A stretch of 35,852 bases of DNA from Alphaproteobacteria bacterium (GTDB lineage Bacteria > Pseudomonadota > Alphaproteobacteria > Sphingomonadales > Emcibacteraceae), in contig JAJRQU010000050.1 of NCBI GenBank assembly GCA_024280095.1, forward strand, positions 1-35,852. The letters are read 5' to 3'. Shown piece after piece: positions 1 to 9,799 of this stretch. The stretch's first letter is position 1, and the number at the start of each line of letters is the position of its first letter. The translations under genes and the position numbers were made by a program. The notes under the pieces were generated by a model that was not told the origin of the DNA, did not search any database, and was given only the letters and a program-made list of their open reading frames with translations.

Positions 1-131
1 CACAAACTTCAGTTTGGCGAAAATTAAATAAACCACAAACTTCAGTTTGGCGAAAATTAAATAAACCACAAACTTCAGTTTGGCGAAAATTAAATAAACC
101 ACAAACTTCAGTTTGGCGAAAATTAAATAAA
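1..131. repeat. 33-bp tandem repeat, four copies, running off the left edge
   Basis: Four head-to-tail copies of a 33-bp unit beginning CACAAACTTCAGTTTGGCG start at 1, 34, 67 and 100. The first three are identical and the fourth lacks only its last base. There are no spacers between copies, so this is not a CRISPR. Each unit contains a small inverted repeat (CAAAC-TTCA-GTTTG). Because 33 is a multiple of three, any frame without a stop in one unit stays open through all copies; this holds for at least one plus frame and two minus frames, but I see no start or ribosome site and do not call a gene. The array probably continues beyond the window. Confidence 0.95.
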
Positions 132-198
132 GAGAGGTGGTCCCAGAAGATAGGACAGTGTGTTAAGCTTTTATTTTGGTCATGAAAGGATCATATGA

Positions 199-495
199 AT
201 GAGTAGAACACGCAAAAATTATCCCGCAGCTTTTAAAACGAAAGTTGTTATAACTGCACTTCGGGACGACCGCCCTGTATCAGAACTTGCTTCTCAGTTT
301 GGAGTGCATTCGACGGTAATCGGTCGCTGGAAACGTGAAGCCCAGGCTTCCATGTAGGCCGGGTTTTCTGGCAAACTGGATGTACAGCATAATAATCACG
401 CCATGGAAGTGAAGGAATTGCATGCCAAGATTGGCCAGTTGACGGTGGAAAGAGATTTTTTGTCCGAAGCCTCCAGCCGCTTGATCCCCATATAA
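199..495 (+). pseudogene. IS3-family OrfA (HTH transposase subunit), interrupted by a stop
   Basis: Reading from ATG at 199 gives MSRTRKNYPAAFKTKVV and an HTH segment (VSELASQFGVHSTVIGRWK) typical of IS3 OrfA DNA-binding proteins. An in-frame TAG at 355-357 interrupts it. The same frame then resumes with family-like sequence ending in the recognisable stretch KIGQLTVERDFLSEAS before TAA at 493. Without the TAG the product would be about 98 residues, a normal OrfA length. The gene is absent from the ORF track because the open pieces are short. It is inactive as it stands unless the stop is suppressed. Confidence 0.8.
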
Positions 496-516
496 ATTTG
501 GGGGAGGCGTAAAGAA

Positions 517-1431
517 ATGGTAGTGGCCGCCAATGTTAATCTGAGCATAACGGTGCAATGCCACCTGCTGTCGATCAGCCGATCAAGTTGGTATTATAAC
601 CTGAAAGGCGAAAGCCCGCTGAATTTAAAGCTGATGCGTCTGATTGATGAATAATTTCTGCTCACGCCCTATTACGGCTCCCGCCAGATGGCGCGGAATT
701 TGCGCCGGCAAGGGTATTGTGTCGGCCGTCACCGTATCCGCCGCCTGATCCGGATCATGGGCTTACGGGCGATTTATCAGGAACCCCGCACCAGCATGCC
801 GCATCCAGCGCACAAGATCTACCCTTATCTTCTGCGCTCCCTTGCCATTACCAGACCGGGTCAGGTCTGGTGCACGGACATCACCTACATCCCCATCAAG
901 CGGGGATTTCTCTATCTGGTGGCGATTATTGGCCAGAGACATAAAATGCTATAGCCGTAAAGTGCTAAGTTGGCGTTTGTCCAAACAGCATGGATGTGAG
1001 TTTTTGTCTGGAAGCATTGGAAGAGGCCTTTGCCCGCCATGGTCAGCCAGAGATATTTAACACCGATCAAGGATCACAATTTACCTCCTTTGATTTTACC
1101 TCTGCGCTGAAAGACAGGGGCATCAAAATTTCCATGGATGGCAAGGGTCGGTGGATGGACAATGTCTTTATAGAACGCCTCTGGCGTAGTTTGAAATATG
1201 AATGTTTATTTGAACGCTTTTGACAATGACCTGCAGGCCCGGCAGAATATTGGCTCTTGGCTGGGCCATTATAATCACACCCGGCCCCATTCCACTTTCA
1301 ATGGAGCGCATCGCCTGCCCTTGGGGTACAAACCCCCGATGAGGTTTATACTCAGAAAATCGAAAATCAGGGTCATGACCCTGATCAAAGGAAAAAAGCG
1401 GCATAACATTAAACAACATAACAAAGCTTAA
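517..1431 (+). pseudogene. IS3-family OrfB (DDE integrase), multiple frameshifts and a stop
   Basis: A rve-type integrase can be followed across three frames. It starts near ATG 517 (MVVAANVNLSITVQCHLLSISRSSWYYN), hits an in-frame TAA at 652, and resumes with PYYGSRQMARNLRRQGY. It carries the first Asp motif WCTDITYIP, then shifts frame near 940-950 (YSRKVLSWRLS) and again near 985 (MDVSFCLEALEEA). The second Asp motif FNTDQGSQFTS and the Glu region MDNVFIERLWRSLKYE follow, and a further shift near 1200 leads to HYNHTRPHSTFNGAHRLPLGY. All three catalytic blocks are recognisable but cannot be made as one protein. It is a dead transposase. Confidence 0.85.
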
Positions 1432-1478
1432 CATTGCCGCAAACCTGTCCAACAAAGTAGGACCACCTCTTACCTCCT

Positions 1479-3032
1479 GTTGCGGGTTGACCAGGATTTT
1501 TGAATAGCTACAATACGGGTCACTGTGGGCCTGTATGAGGCTTTGTTGCGGGTTGACCAGGATTTTTGAATAGCTACAATAGATGCAGAGGACAACAAAT
1601 GGCTGATCCCGTTGCGGGTTGACCAGGATTTTTGAATAGCTACAATCCGCCGACCAGGAAACCAATGCCGCCGCCGGTTGCGGGTTGACCAGGATTTTTG
1701 AATAGCTACAATGCAAGGGAAAAACGAACGATAGTTCCCCCAGTTGCGGGTTGACCAGGATTTTTGAATAGCTACAATAAAATGAGTTTAATATCCTTTC
1801 CCGCGCCGGTTGCGGGTTGACCAGGATTTTTGAATAGCTACAATATATTATTGGCGCACCAGAAGGCACACAGGGTTGCGGGTTGACCAGGATTTTTGAA
1901 TAGCTACAATTTTAAATACTCTTGATAGCCATACTTTCTAGTTGCGGGTTGACCAGGATTTTTGAATAGCTACAATTGGAAGACATTGCTATCAGGCATA
2001 TCCACGGTTGCGGGTTGACCAGGATTTTTGAATAGCTACAATTCAGGGTGGAAACAGAAAGATATGCCGTCAGTTGCGGGTTGACCAGGATTTTTGAATA
2101 GCTACAATACCTGTTATAAAACATGGCTTGCCGCGTAGGTTGCGGGTTGACCAGGATTTTTGAATAGCTACAATCAGACGCTCTCGATCACTTAATGATC
2201 TGTTGTTGCGGGTTGACCAGGATTTTTGAATAGCTACAATTTAAGGCCAAGGGCGAAGCCGCCGATACCGGTTGCGGGTTGACCAGGATTTTTGAATAGC
2301 TACAATGAACCAAGAGCAATACCGCTGTATAACCCCGTTGCGGGTTGACCAGGATTTTTGAATAGCTACAATTTACCAAGAATTGTCAAAGCTTTCATGG
2401 CCGTTGCGGGTTGACCAGGATTTTTGAATAGCTACAATTTAGAAGGAAGATTGGGCAAGGCGGTGGCTGTTGCGGGTTGACCAGGATTTTTGAATAGCTA
2501 CAATGCTCTTTTATAAATCGTCATATAGCTTCCTGTTGCGGGTTGACCAGGATTTTTGAATAGCTACAATCGCCACAATCGCCGCGATAACCGGAACAGC
2601 GTTGCGGGTTGACCAGGATTTTTGAATAGCTACAATAAATGATAGAACAACCATTATCAAGAAGATGTTGCGGGTTGACCAGGATTTTTGAATAGCTACA
2701 ATGACGTTCCAATGTTCGCGGTCGGACACACTGTTGCGGGTTGACCAGGATTTTTGAATAGCTACAATTCGGCCTGAATATTAACGATCCTGTTTCATGT
2801 TGCGGGTTGACCAGGATTTTTGAATAGCTACAATTTATTCTGAAAAAAGGAAAGATTATGAAAAGTTGCGGGTTGACCAGGATTTTTGAATAGCTACAAT
2901 AATCACATTAATCAATCAACAGGCGGCGCGGTTGCGGGTTGACCAGGATTTTTGAATAGCTACAATAATACCTCATTTGGAACAACCACTTTTGTAGTTG
3001 CGGGTTGACCAGGATTTTTGAATAGCTACAAT
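1479..3032 (+). CRISPR. Type II-C CRISPR array, 24 repeats and 23 spacers
   Basis: A 36-bp repeat (GTTGCGGGTTGACCAGGATT...AATAGCTACAAT) recurs every 66 bp from 1479 to a last copy at 2997-3032. All 24 copies read as identical, including both terminal ones, and all 23 spacers are 30 bp. Spacers differ from each other and look unrelated to the rest of the window by eye. The plus strand is the crRNA strand, because the tracrRNA anti-repeat at about 7594 is its complement, because the promoter in each repeat points that way, and because a hairpin terminator follows the last repeat. The minus-strand ORFs reported here that repeat CSYSKILVNPQ are artefacts of the array. Confidence 0.98.
1487..1514 (+). 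promoter_or_regulatory. Sigma70-type promoter inside each CRISPR repeat (first copy shown)
   Basis: Within the repeat, TTGACC (repeat bases 9-14) and TACAAT (bases 31-36) are separated by 16 bp, each one mismatch from the sigma70 consensus. Because the repeat ends with the -10 box, initiation would fall about 6-8 nt into the spacer and leave a guide of roughly 22-24 nt. The same element occurs in all 24 copies at 66-bp steps. In Neisseria meningitidis type II-C arrays, an extended -10 box in each repeat drives individual crRNAs without RNase III. Here a -35 box is also present. Activity is inferred from sequence only. Confidence 0.75.
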
Positions 3033-3038
3033 AGATAG

Positions 3039-3080
3039 GCGTTAACAGATTGATATGATTGATTTGTTAACGCTTTTCTT
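3039..3080 (+). terminator. Hairpin terminator at the end of the CRISPR array
   Basis: The inverted repeat GCGTTAACA (3039-3047) / TGTTAACGC (3065-3073) has a 17-nt loop and is followed by TTTTCTTCTTTT. It starts 7 bp after the last repeat. This would end array transcripts before they run into the convergent cas2 gene, and it supports plus-strand transcription of the array. The loop is longer than in most intrinsic terminators, so efficiency is uncertain. Confidence 0.6.
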
Positions 3081-3104
3081 CTTTTAAATTCAAAAGGAAT
3101 AGAG

Positions 3105-3449
3105 TTAAAACAGTAATAATTGTTGTCTTTTTTCCGTCTTTTCATATCGTTTTCCATTGAAAACCTTAATGTTTTCATATTGCTTGTCGGTAATGGCTAG
3201 AATTTGTACTGACCCATATTCGGGCAGATTTTCACGAATGCGGCGTTCCATGGTTTGGCCGCTATCCTTGCCGGAGACCATACGATAATAGACCGAATAT
3301 TGGGCCATGGCAAATCCTTGGTCCAATAAAAAATTCCTGAACTGAGTCGCGGCCCGGCGGTCGGTTTTTTCAACCACGGGCAAGTCGAACATTACAAGCA
3401 TCCACAAAATATCATATCCACTTAACCAATATTTCTGATCCCGAATCAC
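3105..3449 (-). CDS. cas2: CRISPR-associated endoribonuclease/integration protein Cas2
   Basis: Cas2 bridges two Cas1 dimers in the complex that inserts new spacers. The 114-residue product has the ferredoxin-like Cas2 start with the conserved acidic residue after the first strand (MLVMFDLPV, Asp22) and an RNFLLDQGFAMAQYSVYYR segment typical of type II Cas2. The start codon is GTG at 3449, two bases after the cas1 stop (TAATCGTG), so the two are translationally coupled. It is the last gene of cas9-cas1-cas2 and is convergent with the array. A few extra N-terminal residues (MIRDQKYWLSGYDI) precede the core strand. Length is slightly above the usual 90-110 residues. Nothing suggests inactivity. 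Confidence 0.95.
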   Translation of the reverse strand: MIRDQKYWLSGYDILWMLVMFDLPVVEKTDRRAATQFRNFLLDQGFAMAQYSVYYRMVSGKDSGQTMERRIRENLPEYGSVQILAITDKQYENIKVFNGKRYEKTEKRQQLLLF

Positions 3450-3451
3450 GA

Positions 3452-4372
3452 TTAAATTAAGGCTCCCGATTTTCTGAATTGGGGAAATTCAAGCTGATTC
3501 TCTTTATTATGTAAGCTGGTGACAAAAGTCTGGGCCATACGGTGCATCGAATTCATCACCGTGGAGACGCCCTTTTCCAACTGCACATCAATATCCAAGA
3601 CCTTGGTGAGTTGTTTTTTCACTTCTGGCGTTAGAGCATTTTCTCCTATCATCCCCTGATCCATAAGGTCACGGACATTTTTATCAATCAATGGCCGATA
3701 GGGTTCCATAAGGTCATCCACAAGGGCAAAGGGGTTCTTGCGGTTATGATGATGAATGCCAAGAGCAGGCGTTAAGCCCGCACCGCAAATCGCCCGCGCG
3801 GTCGCGGCCCTCAGGATGCTGTAACCATAGTTCAAAAGGCTGTTTTCTGCCCCCATTTGTCGATCACGCTTAAAATCCATGCCAAAAAGTGATTTCCAGT
3901 AAAGCCGTGCGGCTTGGGCTTCCATATTTTCGGGATCACCAGACTTTACCCGATTGGCCAGAATATGAAATTCAGATAAAGTGGTCGCCGAAACATCAAA
4001 AAATTCAAGGGTGTTTCTTTGATTTAAGATTTTTTTCTGTACCACCGATTTCCAAATTCGCTTGGCCAGTGGAAGACCGCAGTCAATTTGCGCCCATAAG
4101 ATACCCGTCTGATCATAATGGGTATCATAGGGAAGCGATAATGCAAGGGGGTGGTAATTTTTACCACAGATGATAATTGGGGTTCTGCGTTCCGCCAATT
4201 CCATGATGAGTGTTTTGGTCAAAGTAATTTGATGAGCCGACAATATCAGGGTTGTCATATCATCAAGGGGGATACGGCCAACCTCCGTGCCATCTCGTTT
4301 TACAGTCATAAAACCGCGGTATTTTGACAAATGATGATCATCTTCGGCTATTTCAACAACTTGCGTCACCAT
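3452..4372 (-). CDS. cas1: CRISPR-associated integrase Cas1 (type II)
   Basis: Cas1 is the metal-dependent integrase that joins new spacers to the leader-repeat junction. The 306-residue protein has the metal-ligand motifs of type II Cas1: NMEAQAARLYW (Glu151), GIHHHNRKNPFALVDDLMEPYRP (His207-209 and Glu223). Length is normal for the type II branch. The ATG at 4372 lies 3 bp after the cas9 stop, with AAAGGGG, inside the end of cas9, as ribosome site. It is cotranscribed with cas9 and cas2. No csn2 or cas4 accompanies it, which defines subtype II-C. Adaptation also needs an intact leader, which is in doubt here because an IS remnant sits beside the first repeat. Confidence 0.97.
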   Translation of the reverse strand: MVTQVVEIAEDDHHLSKYRGFMTVKRDGTEVGRIPLDDMTTLILSAHQITLTKTLIMELAERRTPIIICGKNYHPLALSLPYDTHYDQTGILWAQIDCGLPLAKRIWKSVVQKKILNQRNTLEFFDVSATTLSEFHILANRVKSGDPENMEAQAARLYWKSLFGMDFKRDRQMGAENSLLNYGYSILRAATARAICGAGLTPALGIHHHNRKNPFALVDDLMEPYRPLIDKNVRDLMDQGMIGENALTPEVKKQLTKVLDIDVQLEKGVSTVMNSMHRMAQTFVTSLHNKENQLEFPQFRKSGALI

Positions 4373-4375
4373 AAG

Positions 4376-7300
4376 CTACCCCTTTATTTGTCCATCGGCA
4401 TGATGATGTAATTTTCTTTTGAAGTTATTTTTTATCCAGACTGAAATGGTTTTAAAATCTTGCTTTCCTTCAGTATTATATTGTGGACGCAGGTCAAGTC
4501 GTCCACTGGACTTGTTTAAACCCGCGACTTTCATGATTTTATGTTCACTATTTTCTGCCAATTCAATCATATCATTTTTAAAAAGTCGTGTGATGAATTT
4601 TGCCGCCGAATGAATGGGTTTTCCATCAATTTGACCGTCATTTTTATCCGGATTTTTTCCCTTGCAATCCGCATAGGACCAAAAGACGCCCTTCCAGTCA
4701 AATTCACCTTTCTTCCATTTTCCCGCCTTGCCTTTTGGCAGTTGCCAAATATCGACACAAACATATGATTCTGGCGCGTATGCCTTATAGGGTGCAGAGG
4801 GAATAATAGTTGCCGATTGGTTTGACACCAATATGCGAATGGTTTTAATGTTATTTTCCTTGCCAAAATCGGCTAATGCCTTGTCCAGCTTAATGCCATT
4901 GGCCTTGGCCTCATAGACATGCTGTTTAACACGCTTACGCCAACCTTGATTACGGATGGCCCCAATTTCTTTTTCTGTGAGAGACGCTATTTTCTTTCGT
5001 GTTACCAGATTATATCCCTTAAGATCAGGATCTTGTTTTTCGGGGGCCACAATACCGTAAGCTGTTTCCTTATACATTTTGCCATTGGTTCCGTGATCTG
5101 CTTTATAAGATATAATCATATTATTCAGCCTATCTTTTAATTGATCACGCAAAGGCGTAATATCAGGCAGGTCAATATGTACGCGATCATCGGCACTTCT
5201 CTTGGTTTGGCTTGAGACCTGTTGAAGCATAGAGCGATCCGTTAAACCAACGACAAAGGCATCAATGGCATGATGACGGTGATCATTTCTTTCCTTGAAA
5301 TTATGATCGCCGAGCAAGCTGTTTAAGTGCCATTTTCCCCGCATCATGGCGGTCAGCCCGCCGGGGATTGTGGCAATCTTATTTTGATCGCATATATGGG
5401 ATAAATATCTTTTTGTAATTTTTGATATATAGGCATTGTCGGTTAATTGACGGGCCAAAAATCCGCCTTCCTCGTCAAACTTATTCATGGCATCTTCATC
5501 AAAACGCCAGCGTTTATTTTTGGGGAAAGATTTTGCCCGCTCTGCAATATCACGCCATATTATCCCCTGATCTTCATGCTGGTCATGAGCAAAGGCCTCA
5601 TAGGGCGTTCTGTTTCCTTTCAACCTGTTGGCTTGCCTTATGGCAACGGTAAGATTCGCAGGGCCGTTATCCAAAGTACGAGAAAAAGGTAGAATATGTT
5701 CAATTTCTGCTTCACCATTGAAAAGCATGGCTCCTGAAATAACCTTGCCTGTGAAGGGGCAATGACGGGTAAATTGATCAGATCCCAGCTCCTCCCAAAG
5801 GCGCATTTTTTTCAGGTCTGAGCCAGAAGGATTGCGTCCGCCATTAAGTTCGCGGTATAAAATAGCCCGCGCCTCATTAGCCTTGGCATATGTCTTATTT
5901 TGTTTGGCAATATCATCTCGCGCCTTAGCCGTTTTTTTAAGGTCTCGCACCAGTTCCACATGTATCTCTGATGGTGGGCCAAAGCGGTCAATCAAGCGGT
6001 TGATAAGTTTTCTGAGTTGATTTAGGGCAACATGCACCGTGGGGTTATTTATTTTTCCATAATGCTGTTCTGGATTATCTATCGCCTTAAAATCAGCCGG
6101 CTTGGCTCCAATGACACTGCCTTTTAGGACTTCTCCATAATAGGGAAGTTGATCAAGGATTTTCTCAACATCATATCTACTGTGATGAAAGAAAACCCCG
6201 TCATCGTCATAAACTTCACGAACGGCGGCGTCATAGCCTAGGTTATCTTCTTTCATGATAGCACCACAGCGCATCATAAATTTTCGCGATAGATGTGTCG
6301 TGGCGGAAGATAATTTAAATTTGCTGACGGCTTTTGCCTGTTCCGCATTAAAAGAAAAGACTTTCATCAAGTCGTGGATGAGCTGGGCATCATCCTCCGC
6401 ATCATGTAACATTTCCAATAGGTCATTTTGTTCATCTGTTGTAAGCTCGTCCCACTTATCATCCAATATTTCATCTTTTCGCATTGTAAAGGCTGTGGCA
6501 TTACCATTTAACTTGTCACGTGGGCCTGTTTCCAGATTGAATAAACATTCTCGCGGGAAAACGAGACCTCCATCAGGGTTCCTTAATTTTCGAATGGCAT
6601 TGAAGGCAATTGTTTTTTTACTGTTCAAGCAATTAATTAATATCGCCCTTTGATTGGTGTCTAGTTCGTATTTTTTTTGATCTTCATCGTAATATTGAAG
6701 GTTGCCTACCTCCTGCAAAATCCGAAATTCATGGGCAATGGGCAGGTCTTTATGGGCGCGATATTCTTCAATAAAAAACTCACAACGTCCCCGTTCCACA
6801 GGTTTTAATTTCCTTTGAAAAAATATGCCGTCGAATGCTTGAGATTCATTACCATTGCGTAAGTCATCCCAGTCTGAAATTGATAATTTATGGTGCTCTT
6901 TTTGATTTTTACGTATCTGATCAAACTCTTGCACATACATGGCGCGATCAGCATAAAGGTCACCTTCTTCGCCGCGAAATCGAGTGGACAGTCCGTCTAG
7001 GCGGCGGTTGTAAAGCCACTGGCCTAGGGTTCTATCCCCCAGTTCTTTCCGCAATTCTGAAATTTTGGGTTTGATTTTGCCTTTTTCTTCATCATCTCCG
7101 TCACTTTTCCGATTTGATAAAAAACCGCGCCTTTGACTAAAGTGAAATAAGCAACGGCCTAATTCGTGAGGCGTTAGGGCTCTTTCCAATGCTTCAGCCC
7201 TTAAGCGATAGGGGTCAAGATTTTCAAGTGTTTTTCTCTCACCCTTATTTTCTGGCATAAGTCCAAACTGGATGAGCCTTTCGATTAATTGCCTTTTACG

Positions 7301-7519
7301 GCGTAATCGGCGGTCACGATTTCGTCTTGCACCGCGGGCTATGCGTCTTTCTACGGCAAGGCTTTCCCCAACCCTGTCCTTGCTTGAGGGTTCTCTGCCA
7401 TCAGAAAAAATTCTTACTCCAGAATCTTTTAAATGCTGAATATTGCCACTGTTATTTAAAGAGAATGCGGCCCAGCCTAATGAATTAGTCCCCATGTCTA
7501 ATGCTAATCGCCACGTCAT
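4376..7519 (-). CDS. cas9: Type II-C CRISPR effector nuclease Cas9
   Basis: Cas9 is the RNA-guided double-strand DNA nuclease of the system. At 1047 residues it is a compact Cas9, close to the Neisseria type (1082). Visible parts, in order: RuvC-I (LALDMGTNSLGWA, Asp8); the arginine-rich bridge helix (RRNRDRRLRRKRQLIERL); a long recognition lobe; RuvC-II (IHVELVRDLK, Glu522); HNH (EIEHILPFSRTLDN, His608, with NRLKGNRTPYEAF); RuvC-III (HHAIDAFVVG, His749-750, Asp753); and a C-terminal PAM-reading region without recognisable motifs. All catalytic residues are present, so it should be active. The ATG at 7519 has AAAAGGGGT upstream. The PAM cannot be read from the sequence. Confidence 0.97.
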   Translation of the reverse strand: MTWRLALDMGTNSLGWAAFSLNNSGNIQHLKDSGVRIFSDGREPSSKDRVGESLAVERRIARGARRNRDRRLRRKRQLIERLIQFGLMPENKGERKTLENLDPYRLRAEALERALTPHELGRCLFHFSQRRGFLSNRKSDGDDEEKGKIKPKISELRKELGDRTLGQWLYNRRLDGLSTRFRGEEGDLYADRAMYVQEFDQIRKNQKEHHKLSISDWDDLRNGNESQAFDGIFFQRKLKPVERGRCEFFIEEYRAHKDLPIAHEFRILQEVGNLQYYDEDQKKYELDTNQRAILINCLNSKKTIAFNAIRKLRNPDGGLVFPRECLFNLETGPRDKLNGNATAFTMRKDEILDDKWDELTTDEQNDLLEMLHDAEDDAQLIHDLMKVFSFNAEQAKAVSKFKLSSATTHLSRKFMMRCGAIMKEDNLGYDAAVREVYDDDGVFFHHSRYDVEKILDQLPYYGEVLKGSVIGAKPADFKAIDNPEQHYGKINNPTVHVALNQLRKLINRLIDRFGPPSEIHVELVRDLKKTAKARDDIAKQNKTYAKANEARAILYRELNGGRNPSGSDLKKMRLWEELGSDQFTRHCPFTGKVISGAMLFNGEAEIEHILPFSRTLDNGPANLTVAIRQANRLKGNRTPYEAFAHDQHEDQGIIWRDIAERAKSFPKNKRWRFDEDAMNKFDEEGGFLARQLTDNAYISKITKRYLSHICDQNKIATIPGGLTAMMRGKWHLNSLLGDHNFKERNDHRHHAIDAFVVGLTDRSMLQQVSSQTKRSADDRVHIDLPDITPLRDQLKDRLNNMIISYKADHGTNGKMYKETAYGIVAPEKQDPDLKGYNLVTRKKIASLTEKEIGAIRNQGWRKRVKQHVYEAKANGIKLDKALADFGKENNIKTIRILVSNQSATIIPSAPYKAYAPESYVCVDIWQLPKGKAGKWKKGEFDWKGVFWSYADCKGKNPDKNDGQIDGKPIHSAAKFITRLFKNDMIELAENSEHKIMKVAGLNKSSGRLDLRPQYNTEGKQDFKTISVWIKNNFKRKLHHHADGQIKG

Positions 7520-7589
7520 AACGTACCCCTTTTTGTCTATATTTAAAAATATATATTGACTTATAGTTGTAAGGGACGCAATGTATTTA

Positions 7590-7677
7590 TTGAGTGTAGC
7601 TACTCAAAAATCTTGGCAGTTCGTTAACACGATTTATGTCATAAAATTTAAAGGTTGGGTTCGCCCAGCCTTTTTTT
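7590..7677 (+). ncRNA. tracrRNA with anti-repeat and terminator hairpin
   Basis: The stretch TGTAGCTACTCAAAAATCTTGG (about 7595-7616) is nearly the reverse complement of the CRISPR repeat's 3' part; pairing weakens into the following CAGTTCGTTAAC. After it come a weak AT-rich inverted repeat (TTTATG-T-CATAAA, about 7634-7646) and a terminator stem GGTTGGG-TTCG-CCCAGCC with seven Ts. The order anti-repeat, small hairpin, terminator is that of a tracrRNA. It is divergent from cas9 by about 70 bp. The 5' end is estimated. A TTGACT at 7556-7561 could be its -35 box, but I find no convincing -10. Estimated length is about 88 nt. Confidence 0.88.
7653..7677 (+). terminator. Intrinsic terminator of the tracrRNA, possibly shared with parE
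   Basis: A 7-bp stem (one G-T pair) with a TTCG tetraloop is followed by TTTTTTT. Read on the minus strand, the same stem follows the parE stop by about 12 bp and is trailed by TTTAAATTTTAT, so it may also terminate parE. Confidence 0.85.
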
Positions 7678-7681
7678 ATTG

Positions 7682-9667
<1,986 letters not shown>

Positions 9668-9799
9668 TTAATAATATTGTTAATGGTTTTTGGATACACT
9701 ATACGATCAAAGATAACAACATCCAGATATTGATTGAAATTGTATTTTTTAAATTATCGGGCATACTCGGTTCATGATGAATAATTGGTACCAAAAACA

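Larger units (their letters stand above)
133..1471 (+). mobile_element. Decayed IS3-family insertion sequence
   Basis: The two ends carry an imperfect inverted repeat: GAGGTGGTCC...AGGACAG near 134-157 on the left, and its counterpart CTGTCC...GGACCACCTC near 1445-1470 on the right. Between them lie an orfA-like HTH gene and an orfB-like DDE integrase gene in the usual IS3 order, both broken by stops and frameshifts. The total length of about 1.34 kb fits the family. I could not find a clear target-site duplication. The right end is 8 bp from the first CRISPR repeat, and the left end touches the 33-bp tandem repeat. Confidence 0.85.

Noticed and set aside
1-131. Tandem 33-bp repeats considered as a second CRISPR or as plasmid iterons
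   Set aside because: There are no spacers between units, and no replication gene is nearby in the window.
1168-2729. Minus-strand ORFs of 63-233 residues repeating CSYSKILVNPQ
   Set aside because: They are translations of the CRISPR repeat. The 66-bp period is a multiple of three, so a frame stays open by chance through several units.
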